DNA from: a virus
Length of the DNA: 31,943 nucleotides
Reading direction: 5' to 3' (one strand)
Virus record (IMG/VR): IMGVR_UViG_3300042691_035467
Coordinates: 1 to 31,943 of that record
The notes under the pieces: generated by a model
What the model was told of the DNA's origin: nothing
Seen by the model: only the letters and a program-made list of their open reading frames with translations
Database searches by the model: none
Position numbers and translations under genes: made by a program
Shown: piece by piece, positions 16,393 to 24,111 of the stretch
Position numbering within the stretch: the stretch's first letter is position 1
Layout of the letters: every line of letters starts with the position of its first letter

Positions 16393-16647
16393 TTAGTTAA
16401 ATTTAATTTGAAAAACATTTTGTATGTCAATCTTAACACCATCTTTCCAAGCGTGAGTAAGGGTAGCACTATCACAATCAAATGTTGATTGAATACCTTC
16501 ACCATACAGTACAACTCTTACAGGATATTGTTTAGTTGGTTTAGATGGTTGTTTGTTCATCCAAACACCAACAATTAGTCCAATACAAAAACTTGATACT
16601 ATTACTAAAATATTTATTGTAGTACAAATTGATTCTCCTCTTTCCAT
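16393..16647 (-). CDS. Small membrane-anchored unknown protein
   Basis: The protein has 84 aa from ATG 16647 (MERGESICTTINILVIVSS), 1 nt after the stop of the preceding gene; the longer frame would overlap that gene and has no better start. Residues about 8-29 (CTTINILVIVSSFCIGLIVGVW) form one transmembrane segment. A short soluble beta-type tail follows. It is probably an inner-membrane protein of unknown function. Confidence 0.6.
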   Translation of the reverse strand: MERGESICTTINILVIVSSFCIGLIVGVWMNKQPSKPTKQYPVRVVLYGEGIQSTFDCDSATLTHAWKDGVKIDIQNVFQIKFN

Positions 16648-16648
16648 T

Positions 16649-17323
16649 TCATTTCTTTTTAAATTGTTCAAACCAATCATGTAAATTATCATAAGATTCT
16701 GTTTGTTGTAATCTTAATAATAATTGTAAAACTTCCTCCTCACTATACATTCTTTCAGCTTGCCAATTAGCACCAAATTTGTGTCCTGTTAATACTCCTA
16801 CTTTTAAAACTTCTAAAATATCTTCCCATTTAACCACACCTTTTTTGGGGTTACTGTCTTTGGTAAATTTACTTAGTGCAAATTCTTGAGCCTCTTCTAA
16901 AGACCATTTACTATCAGCTCCTTCAAGTGTTTCTTGTTTTGGTTCTCCTAAAACTTCATTGTCAGGCAAATGTATTATATACCCTTTATCATTGCTTTGA
17001 AAAGGTTTTAATACTTCATAACTAACCTCAACTTCCTCACAACTTGGATTCTTAACAAACCATTCTAAGAACTCATCATCAATCTTTTGTACACCATCAT
17101 TGATTAAGTCTTGGTCTGTTGTTAGGATGATTTTTTTAAATTCGTCTCCTATAATATCTTCAATACATTTATGCAATTTACATCCTGCATATAATGACCA
17201 ATCACCTGATTTAGGTTTTTCATCAGATGTGATGTAGATGTTTTGGAATTGCATGTTTTGTTCCATGTAATTAGTTACATACCTACTTAGTTTGTCTGTT
17301 GGTATTAAGTGTATGTTTTTCAT
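16649..17323 (-). CDS. Conserved phage-type unknown protein
   Basis: This 224-aa protein starts MKNIHLIPTDKLSRYV and contains KIILTTDQDLINDGVQKIDDEFLEWFVKNPSCEEVEV split over residues about 64-100. I associate this motif with many small accessory phage proteins of unknown function. The C-terminal third carries W-, E- and Q-rich helices (KWSLEEAQEFALSKF, MYSEEEVLQLLL). No catalytic residues are evident. The ATG overlaps the upstream stop (ATGA), and the next gene starts 1 nt after its stop. Confidence 0.65.
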   Translation of the reverse strand: MKNIHLIPTDKLSRYVTNYMEQNMQFQNIYITSDEKPKSGDWSLYAGCKLHKCIEDIIGDEFKKIILTTDQDLINDGVQKIDDEFLEWFVKNPSCEEVEVSYEVLKPFQSNDKGYIIHLPDNEVLGEPKQETLEGADSKWSLEEAQEFALSKFTKDSNPKKGVVKWEDILEVLKVGVLTGHKFGANWQAERMYSEEEVLQLLLRLQQTESYDNLHDWFEQFKKK

Positions 17324-17568
17324 TTTGTATTTAGTTTAGCGTAGATGATTCTACCTGTAAATTTAGGATGGATAATAGTTTCAAACTCTACTTCAGGTGA
17401 TGATAGTACACGAGCTTCAAAGTTATCAAATCTCTCCTTCATCTCAGCAAAGTAGGTGAGGTCATCAGGGTGTAAAGGTATCCAATCTGGGATTGATTCA
17501 TCAGTATGGTTCATTACACCCCAACCCCATTCTTCATGTAGGTTTATTGTTCCTTCCATAACTTTCAT
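17320..17568 (-). CDS. Small unknown protein
   Basis: The protein has 82 aa if started at ATG 17568 (MKVMEGTINLHEEWGWGVM); ATG 17559 is also possible. The upstream in-frame extension to 17610 codes only hydrophobic filler and is less likely. The central part is Asp/Pro/Trp-rich (SIPDWIPLHPDDL), with a helical then beta end. It overlaps the next gene by 4 nt. Function unknown. Confidence 0.55.
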   Translation of the reverse strand: MKVMEGTINLHEEWGWGVMNHTDESIPDWIPLHPDDLTYFAEMKERFDNFEARVLSSPEVEFETIIHPKFTGRIIYAKLNTK

Positions 17569-17617
17569 TTTTAATATCGGTAAAGATAAAACCAAAATTT
17601 TAATTCTCAAAACTTTT

Positions 17618-18274
17618 TTACAATCTTTTTTCGTGATGGTCCTTCGGTAGTGTTAATTTACGTATTGGTTGGTTGTGCATAATATTCAAAATCTCATAAA
17701 TCTCAATCGGAACAATATTGTTACCATCAACACCGACATCCATCGCTTTACCATCAGCAACTCGTAAATGTTTAGGTAAGTGAACGTGTCCGTGTAAATG
17801 GATATTCCCGTTATTCATACCATCCCAAGATGCGATTGGGTAGTGCATACAAATCAAAGTGTGTCTATCAACAAGTTTACCTGTTTTATTAACCCGAAGA
17901 TCAATCATCAAATAATCTTGAACAGATGAGAACAATGATTTAACTCCGCCCTTATCTCTCCTAATATGGTGATCGTGGTTTCCCAAGACCAAATGAATGT
18001 TTTTACATAAGATTCGGTTTCTGAATTCTTCAATATTCTCAAACCCACCGAAGGACCAATCACCCAAGTGAATTAAAATATCATCCTGATGAACGATCTC
18101 ATTGATGTTATTCACCAAGGTATCATTCATATGATCCAACGACTTAAAATCTCGAGTTAAGTTGTCACTACCGGTCCATTGAGTGGTTGCCCTACAAATA
18201 TTAGAGTGAGCGTAGTGAGTATCGCTTGTAAACCAAACTCTTCTTCTGATCCCGTGTCCTACTTCAATTTTCAT
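17618..18274 (-). CDS. Calcineurin-like metallophosphoesterase
   Basis: This 218-aa protein has all five metal-binding motifs of the family: FTSDTHYAH (D18 and H20), GDWSFGG (71-77), GNHDHH (98-103), MHYPIASW (H144) and HGHVH (161-165). Such enzymes hydrolyse phosphomono- or diesters, including 2',3'-cyclic phosphates at RNA ends in bacterial Pnkp. It heads the minus-strand block that leads to the kinase, CCA enzyme and RNA ligase, which makes RNA-end healing an attractive but unproven role. It could equally act on nucleotides or signalling molecules. No signal peptide is seen, so it acts in the cytoplasm. Confidence 0.88.
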   Translation of the reverse strand: MKIEVGHGIRRRVWFTSDTHYAHSNICRATTQWTGSDNLTRDFKSLDHMNDTLVNNINEIVHQDDILIHLGDWSFGGFENIEEFRNRILCKNIHLVLGNHDHHIRRDKGGVKSLFSSVQDYLMIDLRVNKTGKLVDRHTLICMHYPIASWDGMNNGNIHLHGHVHLPKHLRVADGKAMDVGVDGNNIVPIEIYEILNIMHNQPIRKLTLPKDHHEKRL

Positions 18275-18379
18275 GTCTTATAATTTAATGACACAAAGGT
18301 AATCAATAGTTTTTGTTTTTCCTAATAAAAAAATTCAAAAAAATACAAAACCCAACAAAAAGAAAAACTCCAATAAACA

Positions 18380-18907
18380 TCAGTTAAAATTATCAAATTT
18401 TATTTTTGATCTATCAATAAACAAACCATTTAGATCAGAACAAACCAAACCTTCATTTTCTTGCAAAAATTCAATAATCATTTCCCAAGTCCTCAATAAT
18501 TTCTCATAAGGATGTCCATAAACCCTACCATAAATTTTATCTACGGTAATGATCTCACACATATTAGTTGTAACACTAACGTGAGGTAATTCTCCCCCAA
18601 TCGGTGTTGATTCAATTGATTCAATCACTTCCATTAAATAATTCCAATCTTCGTGATACTCTAAATAAGACGGAAACTCTGAACATTCATATGGTGTGAT
18701 CACCAACATTTTATCAGCATCAACCTCCCAATGTGACGGATATAAAGTCATATCCACAATTTCCAAAGGAGTTTTTGAATAAATGTGGCATAATGTTTTT
18801 TGGTGGTTACCCATCATAGTTAGATCTTCGTAGGTAATATACCGGTGGGTATATCCCATAAAATACGCAATTAAATCGTTTCCTTCCTTGTAATCAAATG
18901 AACTCAT
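18380..18907 (-). CDS. Unknown protein
   Basis: This 175-aa acidic protein has LEYHEDWNYLMEVIESIES (residues about 82-100) and a late IIEFLQENEGL segment. This pattern recurs in small phage proteins of unknown function. I see no catalytic motif. It overlaps the upstream 70-aa gene by 4 nt. A 105-nt AT-rich gap without a recognisable hairpin follows it, before the phosphoesterase start. Confidence 0.6.
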   Translation of the reverse strand: MSSFDYKEGNDLIAYFMGYTHRYITYEDLTMMGNHQKTLCHIYSKTPLEIVDMTLYPSHWEVDADKMLVITPYECSEFPSYLEYHEDWNYLMEVIESIESTPIGGELPHVSVTTNMCEIITVDKIYGRVYGHPYEKLLRTWEMIIEFLQENEGLVCSDLNGLFIDRSKIKFDNFN

Positions 18908-19116
18908 ATGGTATATAATAAATTTGTTTTAGAATTAACTAACATAAATAAGTTTTCAATACTCTCATCATAACTATCTATGATGTCAGCATGTTTTTCC
19001 CATTTCTTAACCAACAAACTAAAAAGTTTTCTAGCGATTTTCATCTGTTCCTTCGTTTCAACAGACGTAATTGTTCTCATTACTTTAACGTAATCTTTTA
19101 CAAATTTTGAATTCAT
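18904..19116 (-). CDS. Small helical unknown protein
   Basis: This 70-aa protein starts MNSKFVKDYVKVMRTITSVE and is largely helical and charged. Its stop overlaps the start of the next gene (ATGA). It is the first gene of a minus-strand pair, divergent from the virion-type gene at 19183. The family was not recognised. Confidence 0.55.
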   Translation of the reverse strand: MNSKFVKDYVKVMRTITSVETKEQMKIARKLFSLLVKKWEKHADIIDSYDESIENLFMLVNSKTNLLYTI

Positions 19117-19161
19117 GTCACAAAAATACGAAAAGAATCTGTACTGTCAAAGAGTGACCGG

Positions 19162-19170
19162 TATATTTAT
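19162..19170 (+). promoter_or_regulatory. TATATTTAT motif
   Basis: TATATTTAT ends 12 nt before the ATG at 19183. It is the same element and spacing as before the 21613 and 27339 genes. Confidence 0.5.
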
Positions 19171-19182
19171 CTAAAAAAGTTT

Positions 19183-19800
19183 ATGAAAGACCTTATCCAA
19201 AAAGTTTTGAGAGAAGAAACAACAAAAAAGATGGTTTTAACCGAACAAGTTAATATATCGGAAAATTTGAAATATCACCTAAATGAAGGTATTAGATTGC
19301 AAGATCAAATCTTCAGACCATACTCAGATGAATTCTTTAATTTAATCAATGAAGCAAGAGAATTACACGAACAAGGTAAATTGTTCCTTGAAGGTTTTGA
19401 CAAATGGATCGTATCTATGGATATCGGAAAAACCGCGATCAATGAAGAAGGTGATGTTGTTTTCTTGGACGTTCCTTTTTTGGTTGAGGATGAGGTAATC
19501 AATGAAGCGGAATATGCCGGTAAAAAAGTAAAATTAAACTACCCCATGAGAGCGTCGGGTGGTAAGAAAAAATACCAAGTATATGTTAAAGGTGACTCGG
19601 GTAGAGTTAAAAAGATTAGTTTTGGTGATGTTCACGGTGGATTAACCGCAAAGGTGTCTAATCCTGAAGCAAGAAGAAGTTTTGCTGCTAGACATAAGTG
19701 TAAAGATAAGAAAGATAAAACCAAAGCGGGGTACTGGGCATGTCGAATCAATAGGTATGCTCACCTATGGGGCGGACGAACATATGGGGGTTATTGGTAA
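19183..19800 (+). CDS. Virion-type protein with SFGD...ARHKC domain
   Basis: This is a 205-aa protein. The N-terminus MKDLIQKVLREETTKKMVLTE resembles the targeting leaders of other proteins here and ends in VLTE, an LxE-type site. Residues 114-200 form a small basic domain: KKYQVYVKG, VKKISFGDVHGGL, EARRSFAARHKC, then KAGYWACRINRYAHLWGG. I know this domain, with its conserved Cys, Trp and Arg, from small proteins of T4-type marine and cyanophages, where it is thought to be structural. The Cys pair could bind zinc. The gene is followed by the cupin-like gene with a TAATG overlap. Confidence 0.7.
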   Translation: MKDLIQKVLREETTKKMVLTEQVNISENLKYHLNEGIRLQDQIFRPYSDEFFNLINEARELHEQGKLFLEGFDKWIVSMDIGKTAINEEGDVVFLDVPFLVEDEVINEAEYAGKKVKLNYPMRASGGKKKYQVYVKGDSGRVKKISFGDVHGGLTAKVSNPEARRSFAARHKCKDKKDKTKAGYWACRINRYAHLWGGRTYGGYW

Positions 19801-20102
19801 TGAAACCCTATGTTGATCAGATTGTTGATGAGAACACAAAAATAAGAACATTCTTATTTAATTCTAACTCAGAAGAATATCAATGGCATAGAGATGAAGG
19901 TGACAGAAAAGTTACCATTTTGGAAGTTTCGGGTGAATGGAAGTTTCAGATGGAAAACTCTTTACCTGTTTTATTAAAAAAAGGGGATGTGTTAAACATC
20001 CCCAATCATGAATATCACCGATTATTACCAAGTAACTCGTTCTTGGACAGGTTGGTCGTAAGTATAGTTGATAGCAATTTCGCCACCATTATAGGCAGAT
20101 AA
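19800..20102 (+). CDS. Cupin-like small protein
   Basis: The protein has 100 aa from the ATG that overlaps the previous stop (TAATG at 19798-19802). The sequence EYQWHRDEGDRKVTILE, WKFQMENSLPVLLKKGDVLNIPNHEYHRLLP follows the cupin plan: a His/Asp metal site early and a Gly-Asp...Ile-Pro...His motif late. Possible metal ligands are the early His and the final His. The small jelly-roll could bind a sugar or act as a metal enzyme; nothing decides which. Its last 78 nt overlap the convergent KWCTA gene. Confidence 0.65.
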   Translation: MKPYVDQIVDENTKIRTFLFNSNSEEYQWHRDEGDRKVTILEVSGEWKFQMENSLPVLLKKGDVLNIPNHEYHRLLPSNSFLDRLVVSIVDSNFATIIGR

Positions 20103-20960
20103 AGGGTTTTCAGGTGGTGCTATTGACAATTCTTCCGTCGGATATAATTTAACACCAACCGTATTCATAGACACTTTATCCTTTTGATTATCACTTAAAA
20201 GGTCATAATTACACTCACCTTTATTTATGATTGTTTTTACTTTAGATAAAATTTCAAAGGGTAATCCACTTTCAATAGAATCAATTCTGTTATCTATTTG
20301 ATTCCAAAATGACAAACCATCGTGTAATCGTTTATAAGCGGCAACCTTAAAGTTTTCAGTTTTCTTAATGATATAAATTAAACATCCTGATGACGTATAG
20401 TCATAAAAGGTGTGTGAGTCATTAGTCGCTGCGGTACACCATTTTGATCCAGCACCATATTTTCTTGAAGCCAGGTGTGATAACGGTCTAACGATTAACC
20501 ATTCATCATCTTCATAATCCTTGATTATGTATTCCATAATTTCCTTATCCTCTAAAGATAGTTCTGCGAGTTGGACATAGAAACTAACATCAGACATTTG
20601 TCTAATTTCTGAGACATCTACCTTTATTTTGTTATTTTCAACAAAACTCATAAACTTAAATAAGTCTTTGGATTCTCTCCAAGAATAAAAATCAGTAAAT
20701 AAACGAAGTATAAATGACACTCCTAAACTATTACTTTCTTTCAATTTACTTAGTTCAGAATTGGTAACACAGCTACTAAATTCTAACTCACTGATAAATT
20801 CATTGGCGGATTCACCAATTCTGTTAAATTTATCTTCTAATAACTTAGTAAATAATTCAACATATTTTGATTTTCCACTAAGGTCTACGGACCTAATCAT
20901 ATCACCTATATTCATATTTAGGTAATCTTTTTGTTCTAATAATGTTCTATACTTTCCCAT
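20025..20960 (-). CDS. KWCTA-motif protein, unknown
   Basis: This 311-aa protein has a helical N-terminal half, then VRPLSHLASRKYGAGSKWCTAA (residues 157-178), SHTFYDYTSSGCLIYIIKK and KVAAYKRL. I associate this KWCTA module with many T4-type and Bacteroidota phage proteins of unknown function; Cys175 and the nearby Lys and Trp are its hallmark. The start MGKYRTLLEQKDYL contains LLEQ, similar to the end of the virion leaders (SLLQEQ, FLFEQ), so it may be packaged too. The 3' end overlaps the cupin-like gene by 78 nt on the opposite strand. Confidence 0.65.
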   Translation of the reverse strand: MGKYRTLLEQKDYLNMNIGDMIRSVDLSGKSKYVELFTKLLEDKFNRIGESANEFISELEFSSCVTNSELSKLKESNSLGVSFILRLFTDFYSWRESKDLFKFMSFVENNKIKVDVSEIRQMSDVSFYVQLAELSLEDKEIMEYIIKDYEDDEWLIVRPLSHLASRKYGAGSKWCTAATNDSHTFYDYTSSGCLIYIIKKTENFKVAAYKRLHDGLSFWNQIDNRIDSIESGLPFEILSKVKTIINKGECNYDLLSDNQKDKVSMNTVGVKLYPTEELSIAPPENPLSAYNGGEIAINYTYDQPVQERVTW

Positions 20961-20996
20961 GTTTCAATCATATAAAAGGGAAATTATACAGTCAAA

Positions 20997-21581
20997 TTAT
21001 TTTTGAGAAATTAAATAGGATTCCAAAGGTTTTGTGGGTGCGGAATTATTAAAATAATAAATGTATTGTTTTTTTGAAAAAACAAAATAAATTGTTTTCC
21101 TAAATGAATCAGGGACAGTGGCACCTGATTTTAATTTAATTGATGATTTTGAAAATATCAATTCACATTTAACAACTATTGAGTCGGTTTGAGCCCAACT
21201 TCTTTCCTTAGATTCTAGTTCTTTCCAAATCCCACGATTTAATGAGAAGTTTTGTAATGCAGAATTACAATATGAAAAAGTGGCATACATATGATCTTTT
21301 GTATCTGAAAAACTCTCAGCGGATGCGATATGTCCCTTATCATATTCATTATTTGCATAATCAGAATTATCTGACGTATGAATGTCTTTTGGTTTATAAA
21401 AATTTAGATGACCTCGAGATACCAATGACACTGGTTTATACAACGAATATTGGATCCAAAGAGGTTGTTCATACACTTCACTATATTCACCTTTATAAAT
21501 TCCGTAGTCAAATGCTACTTTTTCTCTATAAGGTGCGGTGAAGGATATAAAGAAAAATGTAAGTAAAAATATATATTTCAT
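20997..21581 (-). CDS. Secreted DNA/RNA non-specific endonuclease (NUC1, beta-beta-alpha-Me)
   Basis: This 194-aa protein has a clear N-terminal signal peptide (MKYIFLLTFFFISFTA). The catalytic region reads YDKGHIASAESF with general-base His84 (family DRGH, here DKGH), then FSYCNSALQ with the metal-binding Asn106, and LNRGIWKELE, matching the family's N-R-G-x-W-x-x-L-E. These enzymes degrade DNA and RNA without sequence preference. With a signal peptide the product would go to the periplasm or outside, where it could destroy DNA of competing phages or scavenge nucleotides. It is short for the family but has the full core. It is divergent from the virion-type gene at 21613. Confidence 0.85.
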   Translation of the reverse strand: MKYIFLLTFFFISFTAPYREKVAFDYGIYKGEYSEVYEQPLWIQYSLYKPVSLVSRGHLNFYKPKDIHTSDNSDYANNEYDKGHIASAESFSDTKDHMYATFSYCNSALQNFSLNRGIWKELESKERSWAQTDSIVVKCELIFSKSSIKLKSGATVPDSFRKTIYFVFSKKQYIYYFNNSAPTKPLESYLISQK

Positions 21582-21590
21582 ATTAGTAAA

Positions 21591-21599
21591 TATATTTAT
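21591..21599 (+). promoter_or_regulatory. TATATTTAT motif in divergent intergenic region
   Basis: TATATTTAT ends 13 nt before the ATG at 21613. A one-mismatch copy (TATATTTAC) faces the nuclease gene on the other strand at 21586-21594. Confidence 0.5.
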
Positions 21600-21612
21600 A
21601 AGAAAAATGTTT

Positions 21613-22740
21613 ATGGGTAAATTTATTATTACCGAATCTGAGAAGAATTATATTAAAAGTCTTTATTCTAAATTTTTGTTTGAACAAGAATCAAATGATG
21701 GTAGATTGAGAATAGATTTCGGTGCGGATTTTCAACAAGGTAAATATGATGTTAAAAGTTTGAATGTTAATGACGTTTATAAGAAATTAGAACCACTGAA
21801 AAAATTCTATACGGATAATGATGGTGGTGACATTAAATTATATATTGAATCTAGTGAATCTAACTCCACACCACCTCCCGGTATGAAAGACGGTGATTTA
21901 TCAAAAAATAGATTACAAACCATTAAATCGGTTATAACAACTTGGTTAAATACAAGTATTCCTAATTGGAAAGAAAATTCTCAAATTGAAGAATACATTG
22001 TAAAACCTGAAGAAAGACAAGAAAAATATGTGAAGGGTGTTGATAAGGCAACGGATCCTAAATATTTGGCAGACCAATACGTTTATTTGGAAGTTGGTGT
22101 TGATAATACACTAAAACCATTACAAACAAAAACTCGTACACTACCGAATAAGGGTGGTAGAGGATTTGATTATGTACCGCAAGGTAATAAAATTAGTAAT
22201 TTTGGTGGGGATATATTACGATTAGATTGTAACTCATCATATGAAGTCACAGGTGGTGGTGTTGAGGTTGGTAAGCCACCATTTATCGGATTTGATCGTA
22301 AAATTGATGTTAGTGAGTATAATAAGAATTTAGAAATATATTTTAATTCACTAAGAATTCCTGATAGATTTATAATTACAAATGCCGAGTCAAATACTGT
22401 TTTATTGGATACAGGATATATGGGTTCTCCTAATTGGGTAGAGTTTGTACAATTTGTTAATCTTGCTCAAAAATATCAAAATCAAAACGCGTTTAATGGT
22501 GTTAACGTTGGAGATATTAGGATAAACCAAGACTATGGTCAACAACTTCAAGGAAGTCTAAGAAACCTTCTTAACGCTAAAAACCCCAAAACGATTAAGT
22601 TTGATAATAACACTTCTGATGATCACGAGATTGGTTTTAATATTAGTAACTTATCGGGTGTTAAAACTGTTAGATTAGTTGCGTATTCACCATTAAAAAA
22701 CACATTGTTTAAACTAAAATTATCTTGTCCAAGCAAATGA
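21613..22740 (+). CDS. Virion-type protein with shared N-terminal leader
   Basis: The protein has 375 aa from ATG 21613. The start is set by the leader MGKFIITESEKNYIKSLYSK, which aligns with MGKFVISESERREILALHES of the metalloprotease, and by the promoter spacing. The leader ends in FLFEQES, an (L/I)xE-type site. The rest is a beta-rich, Asn-rich protein with an early DFGADFQQGKYD segment, an ERQEKYVKGVDKATDPKY segment and a C-terminal jelly-roll-like part. The middle region resembles OmpA-like or peptidoglycan-proximal proteins only vaguely, so I give no function. It precedes the tandem paralogue pair with an ATGA overlap. Confidence 0.65.
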   Translation: MGKFIITESEKNYIKSLYSKFLFEQESNDGRLRIDFGADFQQGKYDVKSLNVNDVYKKLEPLKKFYTDNDGGDIKLYIESSESNSTPPPGMKDGDLSKNRLQTIKSVITTWLNTSIPNWKENSQIEEYIVKPEERQEKYVKGVDKATDPKYLADQYVYLEVGVDNTLKPLQTKTRTLPNKGGRGFDYVPQGNKISNFGGDILRLDCNSSYEVTGGGVEVGKPPFIGFDRKIDVSEYNKNLEIYFNSLRIPDRFIITNAESNTVLLDTGYMGSPNWVEFVQFVNLAQKYQNQNAFNGVNVGDIRINQDYGQQLQGSLRNLLNAKNPKTIKFDNNTSDDHEIGFNISNLSGVKTVRLVAYSPLKNTLFKLKLSCPSK

Positions 22741-23105
22741 AATTCGTAATCTCAGAAAATCAATATAAAAAACTTCAGATATTATCTGAAGGTCAAAACG
22801 TTAAAGAATTTATTAAAAACTTATTAAGTTTTGACGATAATACTATAAAAAGGATTCAAGATATTTTAGTTAAGTCGAATTTTTCAATTGATTCTTTGAA
22901 ATCTATGTTTCCTAAAGTATTAACACCGGAATTAGTATCAAAATTAGACAGTTTGAATGTTAATCAAGCAATCAATTTAGTTAGAGCGTTGTATAATGTT
23001 TTTATTAAAAACAAATATAATTTATCTGAACAAACTTCGGACGATTATGAAAAAGAATTGGTTAGTGCAATTAACAAAGTTAAACTACTTCAAAAAAATA
23101 AATTA
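22737..23105 (+). repeat. Duplicated coding segment, copy 1
   Basis: This segment aligns without gaps at an offset of 685 bp to 23422-23790. By my alignment the 123 encoded residues differ at 15 positions. It arose by tandem gene duplication; the membrane halves have diverged much more. Confidence 0.85.
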
Positions 23106-23402
23106 CCTAAAGATGAATTTAAACGTAACGTTACTGGGTTTGATTTACCTTTAGGTATTGCGCTTTCAATTGCACTTGGTTTAGCCGCGGGTTTGGGTAG
23201 CGGTGTGTTATTGACAGGTCTCGCTACTTTTGGTGTCTGTATTATTGTTTCTTTGATTATAAAGTATCTTCCAGCATTAATAAGGTATTTTAAAGTTAAA
23301 AGGGACTTAAAATATAATTTAGCGTCGTTGGAAAAAGATTTAGAAACATATAAAACAGGTAATCAAAATCAAAACTCAGTTGATATTCTAACAAAAAATT
23401 AA
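22737..23402 (+). CDS. Leader-bearing membrane protein, paralogue A
   Basis: The protein has 221 aa from the ATG that overlaps the previous stop (ATGA); an ATG 12 nt upstream is also in frame but lies inside the previous gene. The leader MKFVISENQYKKLQILSEG matches the SE-type leaders. A helical domain runs to residue 123. Residues about 138-178 form two hydrophobic helices (LGIALSIALGLAAGLGSGVL, ATFGVCIIVSLIIKYL), followed by a charged tail. It is a tandem duplicate of the next gene. It is probably virion-carried and membrane-interacting, for example during DNA ejection; this is inference. Confidence 0.7.
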   Translation: MKFVISENQYKKLQILSEGQNVKEFIKNLLSFDDNTIKRIQDILVKSNFSIDSLKSMFPKVLTPELVSKLDSLNVNQAINLVRALYNVFIKNKYNLSEQTSDDYEKELVSAINKVKLLQKNKLPKDEFKRNVTGFDLPLGIALSIALGLAAGLGSGVLLTGLATFGVCIIVSLIIKYLPALIRYFKVKRDLKYNLASLEKDLETYKTGNQNQNSVDILTKN

Positions 23403-23421
23403 AATTAAATTATCCGAATAA

Positions 23422-23790
23422 ATGAAACTCATAATCTCAGAAAATCAATATAAAAAACTTCAGGTATTATCTGAAGGTCAAAACGTTAAAGAATTTATTA
23501 AAAACTTATTAAGTTTTGATGATAATACTATAAAAAGTATTCAGGATACTCTAATTAAATCAAATTTTTCAATTGATTCTTTGAAATCTATGTTTCCTAA
23601 AGTATTAACACCGGAATTAGTGTCATTTTTAAATGGTTTGAATATTAATCAGGCTATCAATTTAGTTAGAGCTTTGTATAATGTTTTTATTAAAAATAAA
23701 TATAATTTATCTGAACAAACTGTGGATGATTATGAAAAAGAATTGGTTAATATAATTAATAAAATTAAACAACTTCAAAAAAATAAATTA
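23422..23790 (+). repeat. Duplicated coding segment, copy 2
   Basis: This is the second copy of the tandem duplication described at 22737-23105. Confidence 0.85.
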
Positions 23791-24111
23791 TCAACAACCA
23801 AAAGCGAAATCAAACGTAACCTTAGTAATGATATTCGGGGGGCAACAAAAGTAACCGCGATGTTCACTGTTATTATTGGTGCCGCATCAGGAATTGTTTT
23901 AGGTGCGGGTGCTGGCCTGTTGGTAGGTCTCTCAACGTTAGCCATTTGTATGATTGTGTATTTGATTATAGCTACTCTCCCCCCATTGATAAAATATTTT
24001 AAAGGTAATAGAAACTTAAAACATAATTTATCAACATTTGAAAAAGATTTGGAAACATATAGAGCGGGTAGTCAAAATCAAAATTCAGTTAATGGTATGA
24101 CAAAAAATTAA
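23422..24111 (+). CDS. Leader-bearing membrane protein, paralogue B
   Basis: This 229-aa protein starts MKLIISENQYKKLQVLSEG. The first 123 residues are nearly those of paralogue A. The membrane part differs (TAMFTVIIGAASGIVLGAGAGLLVGL, AICMIVYLIIATLPPLI), but the tail converges again (LEKDLETY / FEKDLETY and a final TKN). Conserved ends with a changed membrane core suggest relaxed or diversifying selection on the hydrophobic part only. Its stop overlaps the convergent thioesterase stop by 4 nt. Confidence 0.7.
   Translation: MKLIISENQYKKLQVLSEGQNVKEFIKNLLSFDDNTIKSIQDTLIKSNFSIDSLKSMFPKVLTPELVSFLNGLNINQAINLVRALYNVFIKNKYNLSEQTVDDYEKELVNIINKIKQLQKNKLSTTKSEIKRNLSNDIRGATKVTAMFTVIIGAASGIVLGAGAGLLVGLSTLAICMIVYLIIATLPPLIKYFKGNRNLKHNLSTFEKDLETYRAGSQNQNSVNGMTKN

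Noticed and set aside
15711-17610. tRNA genes or CRISPR-like arrays in the small-gene cassette
   Set aside because: I looked for cloverleaf-type arms and regular direct repeats here and in the intergenic gaps and saw none.
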